A stretch of 64,000 nucleotides of DNA from Myxococcaceae bacterium (lineage in GTDB: Bacteria; Myxococcota; Myxococcia; Myxococcales; Myxococcaceae): NCBI GenBank assembly GCA_016793095.1, contig JAEUJQ010000058.1, forward strand, positions 124,001-188,000, in the 5' to 3' direction. Under the pieces are notes generated by a model, which ran no database searches, was not told the origin of the DNA, and saw nothing but the letters and a program-made list of their open reading frames with translations. Positions 7,928-17,831 of the stretch are shown here, piece by piece (the stretch's first letter is position 1; each line of letters opens with the position of its first letter). The translations under genes were made by a program, and so were the position numbers.

Positions 7928-8811
7928 TGCTGCTCGCGCTCCTCCAGTCCGTGCTCGACGCGGCCCCGGCCCTCGTCTTCGCCGCCGTGGGGGCCACGCT
8001 CTCGGAGCGCGCCGGGGTGGTGAACGTCGGCGTCGAGGGCATGATGCGCGCGGGCGCCTTCGCCGCGGCCGCCGCAGCCCTCGTGATGCCAACACCGCTC
8101 GGGGTGCTCGTCGGCGTCGCGGCCGGCGCGCTCGTCGCGGCGCTCCACGCGACCCTCTGCATCCACGCGCGCAGCGATCAGGTCGTCTCGGGCATGGCCA
8201 TCAACCTGGTGCTGCTCGCGCTCGGCCAGTTCCTGCTCGAGGCCGCCTTCTCGTCCCCGTCGGGCACGCCGCCCATCGAGCAGCTGCCGAAGTGGCTGGG
8301 CCACTCCCCGCTCACGTGGCTCGCCGTCGTGCTGCCCTTCGTCGTGCACGGAGCGGTGATGCGCACGCCGTGGGGCCTTCGCCTGCGCGCGGTCGGTGAG
8401 AAGCCGCAGGCCGTCGCGGCGATGGGCGTGCGGGTGACGCGGCTGCGCTTCGGCGCGGTGGTGCTCTCGGGGGGCCTCGCGGGCCTCGGCGGCGCCCAGC
8501 TGTCGACCGCCGTGCTCGACCGCTTCGAGAACCACATGCCCGCGGGCCTCGGCTTCATGGCAGTGGCGGCGATGGTGTTCGGCCGGTGGTCGCCGCTCGG
8601 CGCTGCCGGAGCCGCGCTCTTCTTCGCCTTCGGCAACGCGCTGCGCATCTCGCTGGCGTCGTCGGCGCCCGGGCTGCTCGAGGTCGTCCCCAAGGGCTTC
8701 CTGCTCGCCCTGCCCTATGCGCTGACGCTGGTGGTGCTCGCGCTCCAACCGCGGGGGGCCTCGCGCGCGCCCGCCGCGCTGGGGCAGCCGTACGACCCCG
8801 AGCTGCGCTGA
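7927..8811 (+). CDS. ABC transporter permease, BPD_transp_2 family (second subunit)
   Basis: A 294-residue inner-membrane permease of the YufQ type, with about eight hydrophobic segments. Family marks are SERAGVVNVGVEGMM near residue 25 and LRLRAVGEKPQAVAAMGV in the coupling-helix region, followed by SGGLAGLGGA. The frame is open upstream to 7879, but the ATG at 7927 starts directly on the hydrophobic N-terminus and overlaps the preceding TGA. With 5198-7772 it completes a two-permease importer. A 12-base GC palindrome (8813-8824) follows the stop. Confidence 0.92.
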   Translation: MLLALLQSVLDAAPALVFAAVGATLSERAGVVNVGVEGMMRAGAFAAAAAALVMPTPLGVLVGVAAGALVAALHATLCIHARSDQVVSGMAINLVLLALGQFLLEAAFSSPSGTPPIEQLPKWLGHSPLTWLAVVLPFVVHGAVMRTPWGLRLRAVGEKPQAVAAMGVRVTRLRFGAVVLSGGLAGLGGAQLSTAVLDRFENHMPAGLGFMAVAAMVFGRWSPLGAAGAALFFAFGNALRISLASSAPGLLEVVPKGFLLALPYALTLVVLALQPRGASRAPAALGQPYDPELR

Positions 8812-8955
8812 CCGCCGCGCGGCGTTGACCGGCGACGAGACCCACTCCTTCGCACCGCAGGCGCACGAGCGGTCGCCCTGGCCCGCCCGGGGTGTGTGAC
8901 GCGCGCTGTCGTCGAGGACGCGCTCGACGCTGGCGGAGCTGCGCGCGAACGTCGC

Positions 8956-11532
8956 TCAGCGACACATGCCCGAGACACAGCCTGCATCAGGCGGGCACTG
9001 GCGGCCGCAGGCGCCGCAGTTGAGCGGGTCGGTACGGGTGGCGACACAGCCCGCGCCGCAGCAGCTCCCGACACCGGCGTCGCCCGTGTGACAGGGCCAG
9101 CCGGCCGACATCGGCGAGCACATCGCGAGGGCGCAGCTCCCCCCGGCGCAGACCTCTCCGAGGGCGCAGAGCCGGCCACACTGGCCGCAGTTGAGCGGGT
9201 CGTTCGCCATCGTGGCGCAGGTGGTCCCGCAGCAGGTCCCGGTGCCAGCGTCGGCCGCGGCGCACGGGCGACCCGCCGTCGACGTGGTGCAGACGGGCGC
9301 GACGCACGTCCCGTTCCGGCACGAGAGGCCGGCGCTGCACGCGCTCCCACACGCTCCGCAGTTGGAGTCCGTCGAGCTCGTGTCGACGCAGCCCGCGCCC
9401 GCGCAGCAGAGCGACGAGGTCCCCGCGTCGGGGTTGCAGTAGCGGCCGACGTCGCCGCGCTGACAGGTGGGCCCGCCCGTCTGGCAGACGCCGTTGATGC
9501 AGACGCCTCCCCGGCAGACCGCGCCGCAGCCGCCACAGTTGTTCACGTCGGTGCGCACGTCGACGCACTGCTGAGAGAGGAAGCCGCAGCAGAGCCCGAC
9601 CGCGGCGCCCGCGAGGCAGGGCATGCCCGGCGGCCCGTTGCCACAGGCGGCCGGCTCGCACCGACCGCTGAGGCAGAACGTGCCCTGCATGCACGTCTGG
9701 ACGCAGCCACCCGGGGCCGCCGGCAGACACGTCGCCTGCCCGCCGAAGCTGGAGGGCGTGCAGAGCCCGTTGGTGCACGCGCGGCCGCACGCGCCGCAGT
9801 GGGCCGGGTCCTGCGCTGGATCCACGCAGCGTCCCTGACAGCACAGGCCCGTCGCGCCGTTGGGCGTCACTCCGAAGGCGCACGCGCCGCCTGAGCTGCC
9901 GGGTGGGCAGGCCATCGGCACGCAGCGGCTCCCCTGACACGCAGTGCCGACCGGGCACGCGTCACCTGAAGCCAGGGAGCAGAAAGAGAGGCCGCCGTCA
10001 GGCCGCGTGCATTGCGCGTTGCTGCACGACGCACCTGCCGCGCAGGTCGCGTTGCAGGTGCCGCAGTGCCCCGCGCTCGTCCGCGTGTCCACGCAGGCGC
10101 CGCCGCAGCACGACCCCGTCACGCCCGCGGCGAAGGGGCACTGAGCGCCGTCATTCGTGAGGGAGCAGGTCGGGATGGGGCGACACGAGCCCTGGCTGCA
10201 GAACTCGCCCGAGCGGCAGGCCCGGCCGCACGCGCCGCAGCTCGTGGGCGACGTCAGCAGGTCCGTGCAGCCCGGCCCTCCGCAACAGGCCCCCAGGGTG
10301 AAGGGCCCGCAGGCCTGGCTGGCGCTCGCGCCCGTGCAGTCCGTTCGCAGACACCGGTAGTTCACGCAGGCCGTGCCGGGGCCGCACGTCTGCTGGCAGT
10401 CGTACACCACGCCTGCGTCCGCGCCGACGCAGTTCGAGCTCGAGCAGGTGGTGCCGGTGGGGCACGCGCGGCCGCACCCGCCGCAGTGGGCGCTGTCGCT
10501 CCGCGTGTCCGCGACGCACTGGCCGTCACAGCAGACGCCCGCGCCGCCGTCGACCGAGCACGTCGTGTTCACCATCGCGCCGGCACAGTTCGCCGGTGTC
10601 ACGCACGAGCTGTTGAGGCACTGCGCCGTGCCAGAGCACGTGTTGCCGCACGCGCCGCAGTTCGGAGAGACGCTGAGGTCCACGCACGCGCCGCCGCAGC
10701 ACCGGCCGGCCCGCTCTCCGCCCAGGCTGCACGTCGAGTTCTCGGTGGCGGCCGCGCAGGTGGTGATGGCGCAGGCGCGCTGGCCAGAGCGGTTGACGCA
10801 CTCCGTGCCGGCGCCGCACACCCCGCCATCCGCGCCACAGCGACTGACGCAGGACCCGTTCGCGCACAGGGCCGTCGGGCATGAGAGGCCGCAGCCTCCA
10901 CAGGAGAGTGGATCGGCCTGCGTCGAGCGGCACACGCCATCGCAGCACGAGCCGAACCCTCCATCGGAGAACGAGCAGAAGGAACCTGGCGTGCACACCA
11001 TCGGCCGGCACTGGCCCGCCTGGCACGACTCACCGAAACCGCACCGACGGCCACAGACGCCGCAGTTCGTCGAGTCCGAGCTGACGTTCACGCAGAAGGC
11101 GCCGCATCGCTCGAGCGGGGGCGTGCACGTCACCTGGCCGCCGCCCGCTCCACCGCCCTGCCCTCCCGCTCGCCCGCCTCCGGCGCCGCCACCGCCCGTG
11201 ACGCCGCCCGCGGTCCCGCCCGCGACCGCGCCCCCGCCGGCTCCGCCCGCCACGCCCCCGCTGCTCCCGCCTCCGCCCTGGCCACCCGACCTCGCCAGGC
11301 CACCGGCCGCGCCGCCTCCGCGGTTGAGCACCCTGCAGACGCCAGCCGCGCAGACCTCTTCGCCCACGCAGACCGCGCACGACGCGCCGTTTTCACCGCA
11401 CTGCGTCGGCTGGCTGGGCAGACACTCGCCCGCCGCACTGCAACACCCGAAGCAGGTCCCGGGCCCACACGGAGCCGGACAGCCGGTCAGCCACACGACC
11501 CACGTCGCCACGAAGCAGGTGAGGAGTCTCAT
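8956..11532 (-). CDS. Cys-rich lipoprotein with Stig1-like repeats
   Basis: An 858-residue predicted lipoprotein. ATG 11532 begins a signal with lipobox WLTGC (Cys18). Two Cys clusters (CGPGTCFGCC and CAVCVGEEVC) follow, then a Gly-rich linker at about 70-130. The rest is a long array of roughly 45-residue modules. Each has a CCGGxCVD opening, a CGxCGxxC core and a Cys-bearing end such as GTCVP; they resemble the Stig1 repeats (PF04885) often found in myxobacterial proteins. Cysteines probably pair as disulphides outside the cell (inference). No enzymatic domain is seen. The frame is open to 12552, but that part overlaps the phosphohexomutase and the outer-membrane protein. Compare 45273-47051, which has a different Cys repeat. 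Confidence 0.82.
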   Translation of the reverse strand: MRLLTCFVATWVVWLTGCPAPCGPGTCFGCCSAAGECLPSQPTQCGENGASCAVCVGEEVCAAGVCRVLNRGGGAAGGLARSGGQGGGGSSGGVAGGAGGGAVAGGTAGGVTGGGGAGGGRAGGQGGGAGGGQVTCTPPLERCGAFCVNVSSDSTNCGVCGRRCGFGESCQAGQCRPMVCTPGSFCSFSDGGFGSCCDGVCRSTQADPLSCGGCGLSCPTALCANGSCVSRCGADGGVCGAGTECVNRSGQRACAITTCAAATENSTCSLGGERAGRCCGGACVDLSVSPNCGACGNTCSGTAQCLNSSCVTPANCAGAMVNTTCSVDGGAGVCCDGQCVADTRSDSAHCGGCGRACPTGTTCSSSNCVGADAGVVYDCQQTCGPGTACVNYRCLRTDCTGASASQACGPFTLGACCGGPGCTDLLTSPTSCGACGRACRSGEFCSQGSCRPIPTCSLTNDGAQCPFAAGVTGSCCGGACVDTRTSAGHCGTCNATCAAGASCSNAQCTRPDGGLSFCSLASGDACPVGTACQGSRCVPMACPPGSSGGACAFGVTPNGATGLCCQGRCVDPAQDPAHCGACGRACTNGLCTPSSFGGQATCLPAAPGGCVQTCMQGTFCLSGRCEPAACGNGPPGMPCLAGAAVGLCCGFLSQQCVDVRTDVNNCGGCGAVCRGGVCINGVCQTGGPTCQRGDVGRYCNPDAGTSSLCCAGAGCVDTSSTDSNCGACGSACSAGLSCRNGTCVAPVCTTSTAGRPCAAADAGTGTCCGTTCATMANDPLNCGQCGRLCALGEVCAGGSCALAMCSPMSAGWPCHTGDAGVGSCCGAGCVATRTDPLNCGACGRQCPPDAGCVSGMCR

Positions 11533-11654
11533 CGGAGCCCATGGTGTCCAGCGAGGTGCGCAGCATTCACCGTTCCGCGACGCCAGCCGGCGGCCGGAAG
11601 CGTCGCTGAGGCCTGACCCCCGACGACCGCTGCGGGTGCAGGCCGGCCGCGACG

Positions 11655-12311
11655 TCAGAAGCGGTAGCCAACTCCGAGGTGCGCGTCGAACGAGAGCTCG
11701 ATGAGCCCACCCGGGCGAAGGGTCGGCCCCATGCGCGTCTTGAAGAAGGCGAGGAACTCGCTCTTGAGGAAGTACTCGAGGCCGAGGCCGGGCAGCAGCG
11801 GCACGTTCACGCCACCGCCGCCGCCGAACTGCACCCAGAGCGGCGCCTCGAACGAGAAGCCCAGGGTGATGGCGCTCGAGACGATGACGCCCACCTTCGC
11901 GGCCAGCGGCATCGAGAAGCCGATGACGCTGTTGCCGAAGCGGTCCACGGCGAACAGCGGCCCCGGCTCGAAGGTGAGGCCGAACGAGAGCGCGCCTGAG
12001 TCGATGACGCGGAAGCGCACGAGGCCCTGCAGCTTCGCGCCGGGCAGCACCCGCGTGACGAGCCCCTCGAGGCCATAGTTGAAGGTGACGCGGGCGCCGA
12101 GGTCGAAGTTCGCCAGCACGCCGCGCGTGTAGCTGACGTACAGGCCGGGCCAGCCCAGCCCCGCCTCGATGACGTTCGACGAGAAGCCCGCGGTGCGCGC
12201 TCCGACGACCGACCAGCGCTGGCCGTCGATGACCTCGGTGGGGGGGGGCGGAGGCGGAGGGGGCTCCCCCGCCTGGAGCAGCGCGGCCAGCACCGTGGCC
12301 AACACCGTCAT
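11655..12311 (-). CDS. Predicted outer-membrane beta-barrel protein
   Basis: A 218-residue exported protein. A short signal (MTVLATVLAALLQAG) is followed by a poly-Pro stretch (residues about 18-25). The rest alternates hydrophobic and polar residues, has many Gly and aromatic residues, and ends in GYRF; a terminal Phe is typical of barrels inserted by BamA. No family can be named. ATG 12311 overlaps the stop of the phosphohexomutase (ATGA), so the two are translationally coupled, although no functional link is obvious. Confidence 0.6.
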   Translation of the reverse strand: MTVLATVLAALLQAGEPPPPPPPPTEVIDGQRWSVVGARTAGFSSNVIEAGLGWPGLYVSYTRGVLANFDLGARVTFNYGLEGLVTRVLPGAKLQGLVRFRVIDSGALSFGLTFEPGPLFAVDRFGNSVIGFSMPLAAKVGVIVSSAITLGFSFEAPLWVQFGGGGGVNVPLLPGLGLEYFLKSEFLAFFKTRMGPTLRPGGLIELSFDAHLGVGYRF

Positions 12312-14053
12312 CGCGGCAGCCCCCGCTCGGCGGCCAGCACCAGGAACGAGGCCTCGAGCGCCTCGAGGGCCCGGCCAGCGCGCGCCTTCGCCTCGGCCAT
12401 CGCCTCACCCGGCCCCATCGTCTCGCGCCACTCGAAGTAGAACTTGATCTTCGGCTCGGTGCCCGACGGCCGCAGCGTGACCCGGTGGCCGCCCTCGAGC
12501 TCGTAGGCGATGACGTTCGACTTCGGCAGCGTGAGGGCGGTGCTGGCGCCACCTTCGACGCGCGTCTGCTCGCGGTAGTCGTTGGTGGCGGTGATGCGGC
12601 TCTTCCCGATGGCCGGAGGCGGGCGAGCGCGGAAGCCGTCCATCACCGTCTTGATGGCCGCGGCGCCGGTGGCTCCAGGCAGCGTGGCGTTGAACTGCCT
12701 GGCGACGAAGAGGCCGTGCGCCCGCTGCACCTCCTCGAGGTACCCGAAGAGCGTCACGCCGCGCGCCTTGCACCAGGCCGCCATGTCGGCCACCACCAGG
12801 GCCGCGCCGATGCCGTCCTTGTCGCGCACGACGGGCCCCACCGAGTAGCCGAGCGCCTCTTCGTAGCCGACGACGAAGTTCACGCCGCGCTGCGCTTCGT
12901 CGATGGCGTGGTTCGCGATCCACTTGAAGCCGGTGAGCGTCTCGCCGTACCTCGCCCCCAGCGCCGCGGCGATGGCCCTGAGCTGAGCGGACGAGACGAT
13001 GGTGGTGACGACGAGCGGGTTGGTCGTCTTCTGCTGCGTCAGCAGGAAGTGCCCGAGCAGCACGCCCACCTCGTTGCCGGTGAGCATCACCAGCGCGCCG
13101 GACGCATCGCGCGCCATCACCGCGAGCCGGTCGGCGTCAGGGTCGTTCGCGAGCACGAGGTCGGCGTTCACCTTCCTGGCCAGCGCGGTGGACAGATCCA
13201 TCGCGCCCTTCTCCTCGGGGTTGGGGAAGCGCACCGTCGGGAAGCGGCCGTCGGGCTCCTGCTGTTCGGGCACCGGCGTCACCGCGGTGAAGCCTGCCTC
13301 CTTCATCACCTGCAGCACGAGCGCGCCCCCGACGCCGTGCATCGCCGTGTACACGGTGGACAGCCCGGCGGTCTGGCGCGTCGGGCGCAGCGCGAGGATG
13401 GCGTCGAGGTAGGCGCGGGTGACCGCGTCCTTCACGTCGTGGAAGAGGGCCTTCCGGCGGGCCTCGTCCTCGTTCATCAGCTCGACGTCCTTCGCGGCCC
13501 CGACGGCGTCGATGGCCTTCGCGATGCCGGTGTCGTGGGGAGGGATGATCTGCGCGCCGTTGCCCCAGTACACCTTGTAGCCGTTGTACTCGGGCGGGTT
13601 GTGGCTGGCCGTCACCATGACGCCGGCCGCGGCGTTCAGGTGCTTCACGGCGAACGCGGTGAGCGGCGTCGCGGCGACCCCCTTGAAGACCCACGCGGGA
13701 ATCCCCTCGGCCGCGAGGACGGCCGCGGCGTCTTCCGCGAACTCGACGCTCATGAGCCGCCCGTCGCGGCCCACGACGACGCCGCGGGTGGTGACGTCGG
13801 GCACCGTGGCCTTGAGGTAGCGGGCGAGGCCCTTCGTGGTGCGCCGCACGACGGCGCGGTTCATGCGGTTGGTGCCGCCTCCCAGCACGCCGCGCAGGCC
13901 GGCGGTGCCGAACTCGAGCGACGCGTTGAAGCGATCGTCCAGCTCGGCGGTGTTCTTCGAGTCGATCAAGCCGCGCACCTCGGCGGCGGTGGTGGCGTCG
14001 GGATCGGCGTCGGCCCAGGCCTTGGCGGTGCGCAGCAGCGTGTCCGTGTCCAT
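12308..14053 (-). CDS. Phosphoglucomutase/phosphomannomutase (phosphohexomutase)
   Basis: A 581-residue alpha-D-phosphohexomutase of the PgcA/PGM2 length class, interconverting hexose-1- and hexose-6-phosphates. The phosphoserine loop is TASHNPPEYNGYK (Ser150). The metal loop DPDADR lies near residue 303, the sugar-binding GYEEALGYSVG near 400, and the phosphate-binding RPSGTEPKIKFY near 525. All four active-site segments are intact. It is cytoplasmic. It could feed glucose-1-phosphate to the uridylyltransferase (436-1542) and to glycogen synthesis (GlgA at 52041-53477), but none of these is adjacent. The downstream barrel-like protein is coupled by ATGA. Confidence 0.93.
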   Translation of the reverse strand: MDTDTLLRTAKAWADADPDATTAAEVRGLIDSKNTAELDDRFNASLEFGTAGLRGVLGGGTNRMNRAVVRRTTKGLARYLKATVPDVTTRGVVVGRDGRLMSVEFAEDAAAVLAAEGIPAWVFKGVAATPLTAFAVKHLNAAAGVMVTASHNPPEYNGYKVYWGNGAQIIPPHDTGIAKAIDAVGAAKDVELMNEDEARRKALFHDVKDAVTRAYLDAILALRPTRQTAGLSTVYTAMHGVGGALVLQVMKEAGFTAVTPVPEQQEPDGRFPTVRFPNPEEKGAMDLSTALARKVNADLVLANDPDADRLAVMARDASGALVMLTGNEVGVLLGHFLLTQQKTTNPLVVTTIVSSAQLRAIAAALGARYGETLTGFKWIANHAIDEAQRGVNFVVGYEEALGYSVGPVVRDKDGIGAALVVADMAAWCKARGVTLFGYLEEVQRAHGLFVARQFNATLPGATGAAAIKTVMDGFRARPPPAIGKSRITATNDYREQTRVEGGASTALTLPKSNVIAYELEGGHRVTLRPSGTEPKIKFYFEWRETMGPGEAMAEAKARAGRALEALEASFLVLAAERGLPR

Positions 14054-14136
14054 GGCGGGCTTCTTACCCTCTCGCCGCCGCGCGTTCGCCTGTCGTGTGC
14101 GCTATGACGTCACCGTCTCGCTCTCTGGGGGAACGC

Positions 14137-14439
14137 ATGTTCGCCATCGCACTCGCCTCGCAGCTCTTCCTCGCGGCTGGCCCGACCCAGCTCGTGCTCG
14201 ACATTCAGCCTGCCGGCGTCGAGGTGAAGCTCGACGGCAAGAAGGTGGGCGTGAGCGGCGACAAGCCCATCGTGAAGACCGTGAAGCCGGGCGTGCACGT
14301 GGTGCGCGTCTCCTTCAAGGGCGATTCTCACGAAGAAGAGGTGGCCGTGAAGGCCGGCGAGAAGAAGACCTTCGTCCTCAAGCTGGAGGACGGCCGCAAG
14401 GAGCCGTCGCAGCCCACCCCGGAAGACGCTTCCCCCTGA
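14137..14439 (+). CDS. Small exported PEGA-domain protein
   Basis: About 100 residues: a signal-like start (MFAIALASQLFLAAG) followed by one PEGA-type beta domain. LDIQPAGVEVKLDGKKVG has the P-G-V-x-V-x-L-D-G-K pattern and KPGVHVVRVSF the second half. PEGA domains sit at cell surfaces and are often fused to kinases in myxobacteria. I chose ATG 14137, which has a strong GGGGGA ribosome site six bases upstream; ATG 14104 lies in frame but would spoil the signal. It precedes the membrane-anchored kinase gene by five bases and is likely in the same operon. Confidence 0.7.
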   Translation: MFAIALASQLFLAAGPTQLVLDIQPAGVEVKLDGKKVGVSGDKPIVKTVKPGVHVVRVSFKGDSHEEEVAVKAGEKKTFVLKLEDGRKEPSQPTPEDASP

Positions 14440-14443
14440 ACGC

Positions 14444-16519
14444 GTGAGGGCGCTGCTCCTCGTCAGCCTGGCGTTCGCCGCCGCCTGCACCGAGCCCGAG
14501 GGCGACTACCGCATTCCGTGGGAGGCGCGCGTCGGCGACGGGCCGTGGGAGCGCCTGCTGGTCAGGACACCGCCCGTACGAGGCGAGTTCGTCGTGCGCG
14601 CGAGGCTGCCCGAAGTCAAAGGCCCTGCCCCCGCGCTCCACCTGTGGCACCACCGCATGCTGGTGCAGGTGACGCTCGACGGCGTGCCGCTGCCCCGCGC
14701 CTTCGAGGGTGACAGCTACCTCCTCCTGCCGCCCGATCATGCCGGGCGGCTCGTCGAGGCGACGTACCGCTCGCGAGGGTGGCTGCGCTACAGCCGCTAC
14801 ATCGGCGAGGTGGGCCCGGCCTTCGAGCTGTGGACGCCCTGGGCCCGGCTCGAGCTGCCCGGCTTCTCGGTCGGCGCGTTGCTCGTGCTGCTCGGCCTCG
14901 CGCTCTTCGTGGCCGGAACCACGCGTCGCGGGGGCGCGAGCCCGTGGGCGCGCCTCGGCCTGTTCTCGGCGCCGCTGGGGGTCGTCTTCATCGCCGACAC
15001 CCGGTTCGCCTCCCTGCTCTTCCATCACGCCGAGACGTGGCGGCTCGCGACCGGCATCGCCATCTTCCTCTTCCCGGCCGGCCTCGCGCTCTTCGTCGAT
15101 GGCCTGTTCGGCGACGGCCCCGCGCGGGTGCTGCGGAGGGCGTCGTGGGTGTGCCTCGGCCTGCTCGTGGTCGGCCTCGCCTTCGACCTGCTCGGCGTCG
15201 CGCTCATCGAGAGCGTCAACCTCGTGGTGTACGTCGTGCTGCTCGTCATCGTCGGCCAGTCGCTGCGGCGGGCCTGGCCCCAGGCGAAGGCTGGCGAGCG
15301 CAGCGCCCGGGCGTTCCTCGCAGGCCTGTCGGTGGCCATCGGGGTCGCGCTCCCCGACATCGCGGTGGCGTGGGGCGTCGGGAGCCAGGTGGTGCCGTTG
15401 GCGCCGTGGGGCCAGCTCGCCTTCGTGTTCGCAATGGGCGTCGCCATCGAGGCCCAGTTCCAGGACAACCGGCGAAGGCTCGGCGAGGCGTCAGAGGAGC
15501 TCGCGGCGCGGCTCGAGGCGCTCGAGGCGCGAACCCGTGAGGTGCAGGCCCTCAACGCCGAGCTGCGCCGACAGGTGGCCGAGCGCTCGCACGAGCTGGA
15601 GAAGGCGCTGGGCGGCGCGCTCACCCCGATGCCGGGCTCGACCGCGCTGCAGCCGGGAGAGCTCTTCGCAGGTCGCTTCCGCATCGTGCGGCTGCTGGGG
15701 GTGGGCGGCATGGGCGCGGTGTACGAGGTGACGCGCCTCTCCGACTCGAAGACGCTGGCGCTCAAGGTGATGACGGGCGCGGTCGACGCGGACGCCGCCA
15801 GGCGCTTCGCGCGGGAGGCTGAGATCGCCGCGCGCGTGCAGCACGCTCGGCTCGTCTCGGTGCTGGACGTCGGCGTGACGGACAGCGGGACGCTCTACCT
15901 CGCGATGGAGCTGGTGACAGGGAAGAGCCTCGAGAGCCAGCACGCGCGATACGGCGACCCGGCCTGGGCGCTGCCGCTGCTCGCCGACGTGGCTGAAGGC
16001 CTCGCGGTGCTGCACGCCGCCGGCGTCGTGCACCGGGACCTCAAGCCGGCGAACGTGTTGCTCGAGCCGGACTCGAGCGGCCGGCTGCGCGCGAAGATCG
16101 CCGACTTCGGCATCGCGCGCTGGAGCGCGGCGGACGGCGAGGTGGACCCGCTCGCCGACACCCAGACGCCCGGCTCGACGCCGGTGGGCGCGCACCAGAC
16201 GCTCACCCGCTCGGGCATGGTGATGGGCACGCCCGTCTACATGGCCCCCGAGCTCGCGCGGGGCGCCCAGCGCGCGCAGCCCTCGTCCGACGTCTTCGGC
16301 TTCGCGGTGATGGCGTGGGAGGTGCTGACACGCCAGCGGCCGTTCACCGGGCCACCCATCTTCTTCGTCCTGGCCGGCAAGCCGCTCGACGTCCCGACCG
16401 CGACGCCCGCAGGCGCCGGGGCCGCCGGTGCCCTCCTCCTCGCGGCGCTCGACGTCGAGCCGCAGCGCCGGCCCACCGCCGCGCAGCTCGCGAGCGCGCT
16501 GAGAGCGGCGGCGGGGTGA
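14444..16519 (+). CDS. Membrane-anchored Ser/Thr protein kinase with 7TM-like sensor
   Basis: A 691-residue kinase with an unusual order. Residues 1-15 are a signal ending LAFAAAC, possibly a lipobox. Residues 20-130 form an extracytoplasmic beta-rich region. About seven membrane segments follow at 140-330, an arrangement like the 7TMR-DISM receptors. Residues about 345-395 are a coiled coil (ARLEALEARTREVQAL). The kinase domain runs from about 410 to the end. It has the loop GVGGMG (near 417), Lys in LALKVM, HRDLKPANV (near 529) and ADFGIAR (near 553), so all catalytic residues are present. GTG 14444 follows the PEGA protein closely. The layout suggests an outside signal passed through the membrane helices to the kinase (inference). 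Confidence 0.85.
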   Translation: MRALLLVSLAFAAACTEPEGDYRIPWEARVGDGPWERLLVRTPPVRGEFVVRARLPEVKGPAPALHLWHHRMLVQVTLDGVPLPRAFEGDSYLLLPPDHAGRLVEATYRSRGWLRYSRYIGEVGPAFELWTPWARLELPGFSVGALLVLLGLALFVAGTTRRGGASPWARLGLFSAPLGVVFIADTRFASLLFHHAETWRLATGIAIFLFPAGLALFVDGLFGDGPARVLRRASWVCLGLLVVGLAFDLLGVALIESVNLVVYVVLLVIVGQSLRRAWPQAKAGERSARAFLAGLSVAIGVALPDIAVAWGVGSQVVPLAPWGQLAFVFAMGVAIEAQFQDNRRRLGEASEELAARLEALEARTREVQALNAELRRQVAERSHELEKALGGALTPMPGSTALQPGELFAGRFRIVRLLGVGGMGAVYEVTRLSDSKTLALKVMTGAVDADAARRFAREAEIAARVQHARLVSVLDVGVTDSGTLYLAMELVTGKSLESQHARYGDPAWALPLLADVAEGLAVLHAAGVVHRDLKPANVLLEPDSSGRLRAKIADFGIARWSAADGEVDPLADTQTPGSTPVGAHQTLTRSGMVMGTPVYMAPELARGAQRAQPSSDVFGFAVMAWEVLTRQRPFTGPPIFFVLAGKPLDVPTATPAGAGAAGALLLAALDVEPQRRPTAAQLASALRAAAG

Positions 16520-16525
16520 GCCGCG

Positions 16526-16915
16526 TCAGGCGAAGTCGGTCAGCTTCTTCCGGGTCGAGCGGCCCTTCACGTCCTGCTTCCCCTGGCAGTCCACGCAGAG
16601 CTCGGCGTGCGGCAGGGCCTCGAGCCGGGCGAAGGCGATCTCATCGCCGCAGTCCTGGCAGTTGCCGAAGTCGTCGGGGTCGTTCTTCAGCCGGGCGAGC
16701 GCCTTCTTCGCCTTCTCGAGCGCCGCCGCGTCGGCCCGGTTGAGGTTCGAGGCGATGGCCTGGCTCATCTCGGTGAGCGGCTGCTGGTCCTCGTCCACCT
16801 TCGTGTCCAGGCCGTCGGAGCGTGAGGGCTCGATGGCGCGCGCCTGCTTCTTCGCGAGCGCGGTGATGGTGGCTCTCAGCAGCGCTTCGAGCCTCTTCAG
16901 CCGCGCCGGCGTCAC
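16526..16915 (-). CDS. DksA/TraR-type C4 zinc-finger protein
   Basis: A 129-residue cytoplasmic protein. Residues 1-75 are Lys/Ala-rich and predicted helical. The C-terminal zinc finger is C86-x2-C89-x17-C107-x2-C110, in GNCQDCGDEIAFARLEALPH, the DksA/TraR signature. DksA-family proteins enter the secondary channel of RNA polymerase and alter initiation together with ppGpp. The acidic tip seen in E. coli DksA (Asp-x-x-Asp) is not obvious, although DEDQQ near residue 41 may sit there. It lies seven bases after deoC on the same strand and is probably co-transcribed with it. Confidence 0.85.
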   Translation of the reverse strand: MTPARLKRLEALLRATITALAKKQARAIEPSRSDGLDTKVDEDQQPLTEMSQAIASNLNRADAAALEKAKKALARLKNDPDDFGNCQDCGDEIAFARLEALPHAELCVDCQGKQDVKGRSTRKKLTDFA

Positions 16916-16922
16916 GGACAGC

Positions 16923-17831
<909 letters not shown>

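Noticed and set aside
12485-14107. Plus-strand frame of 540 codons
   Set aside because: Antisense of the phosphohexomutase, whose four active-site motifs are intact.
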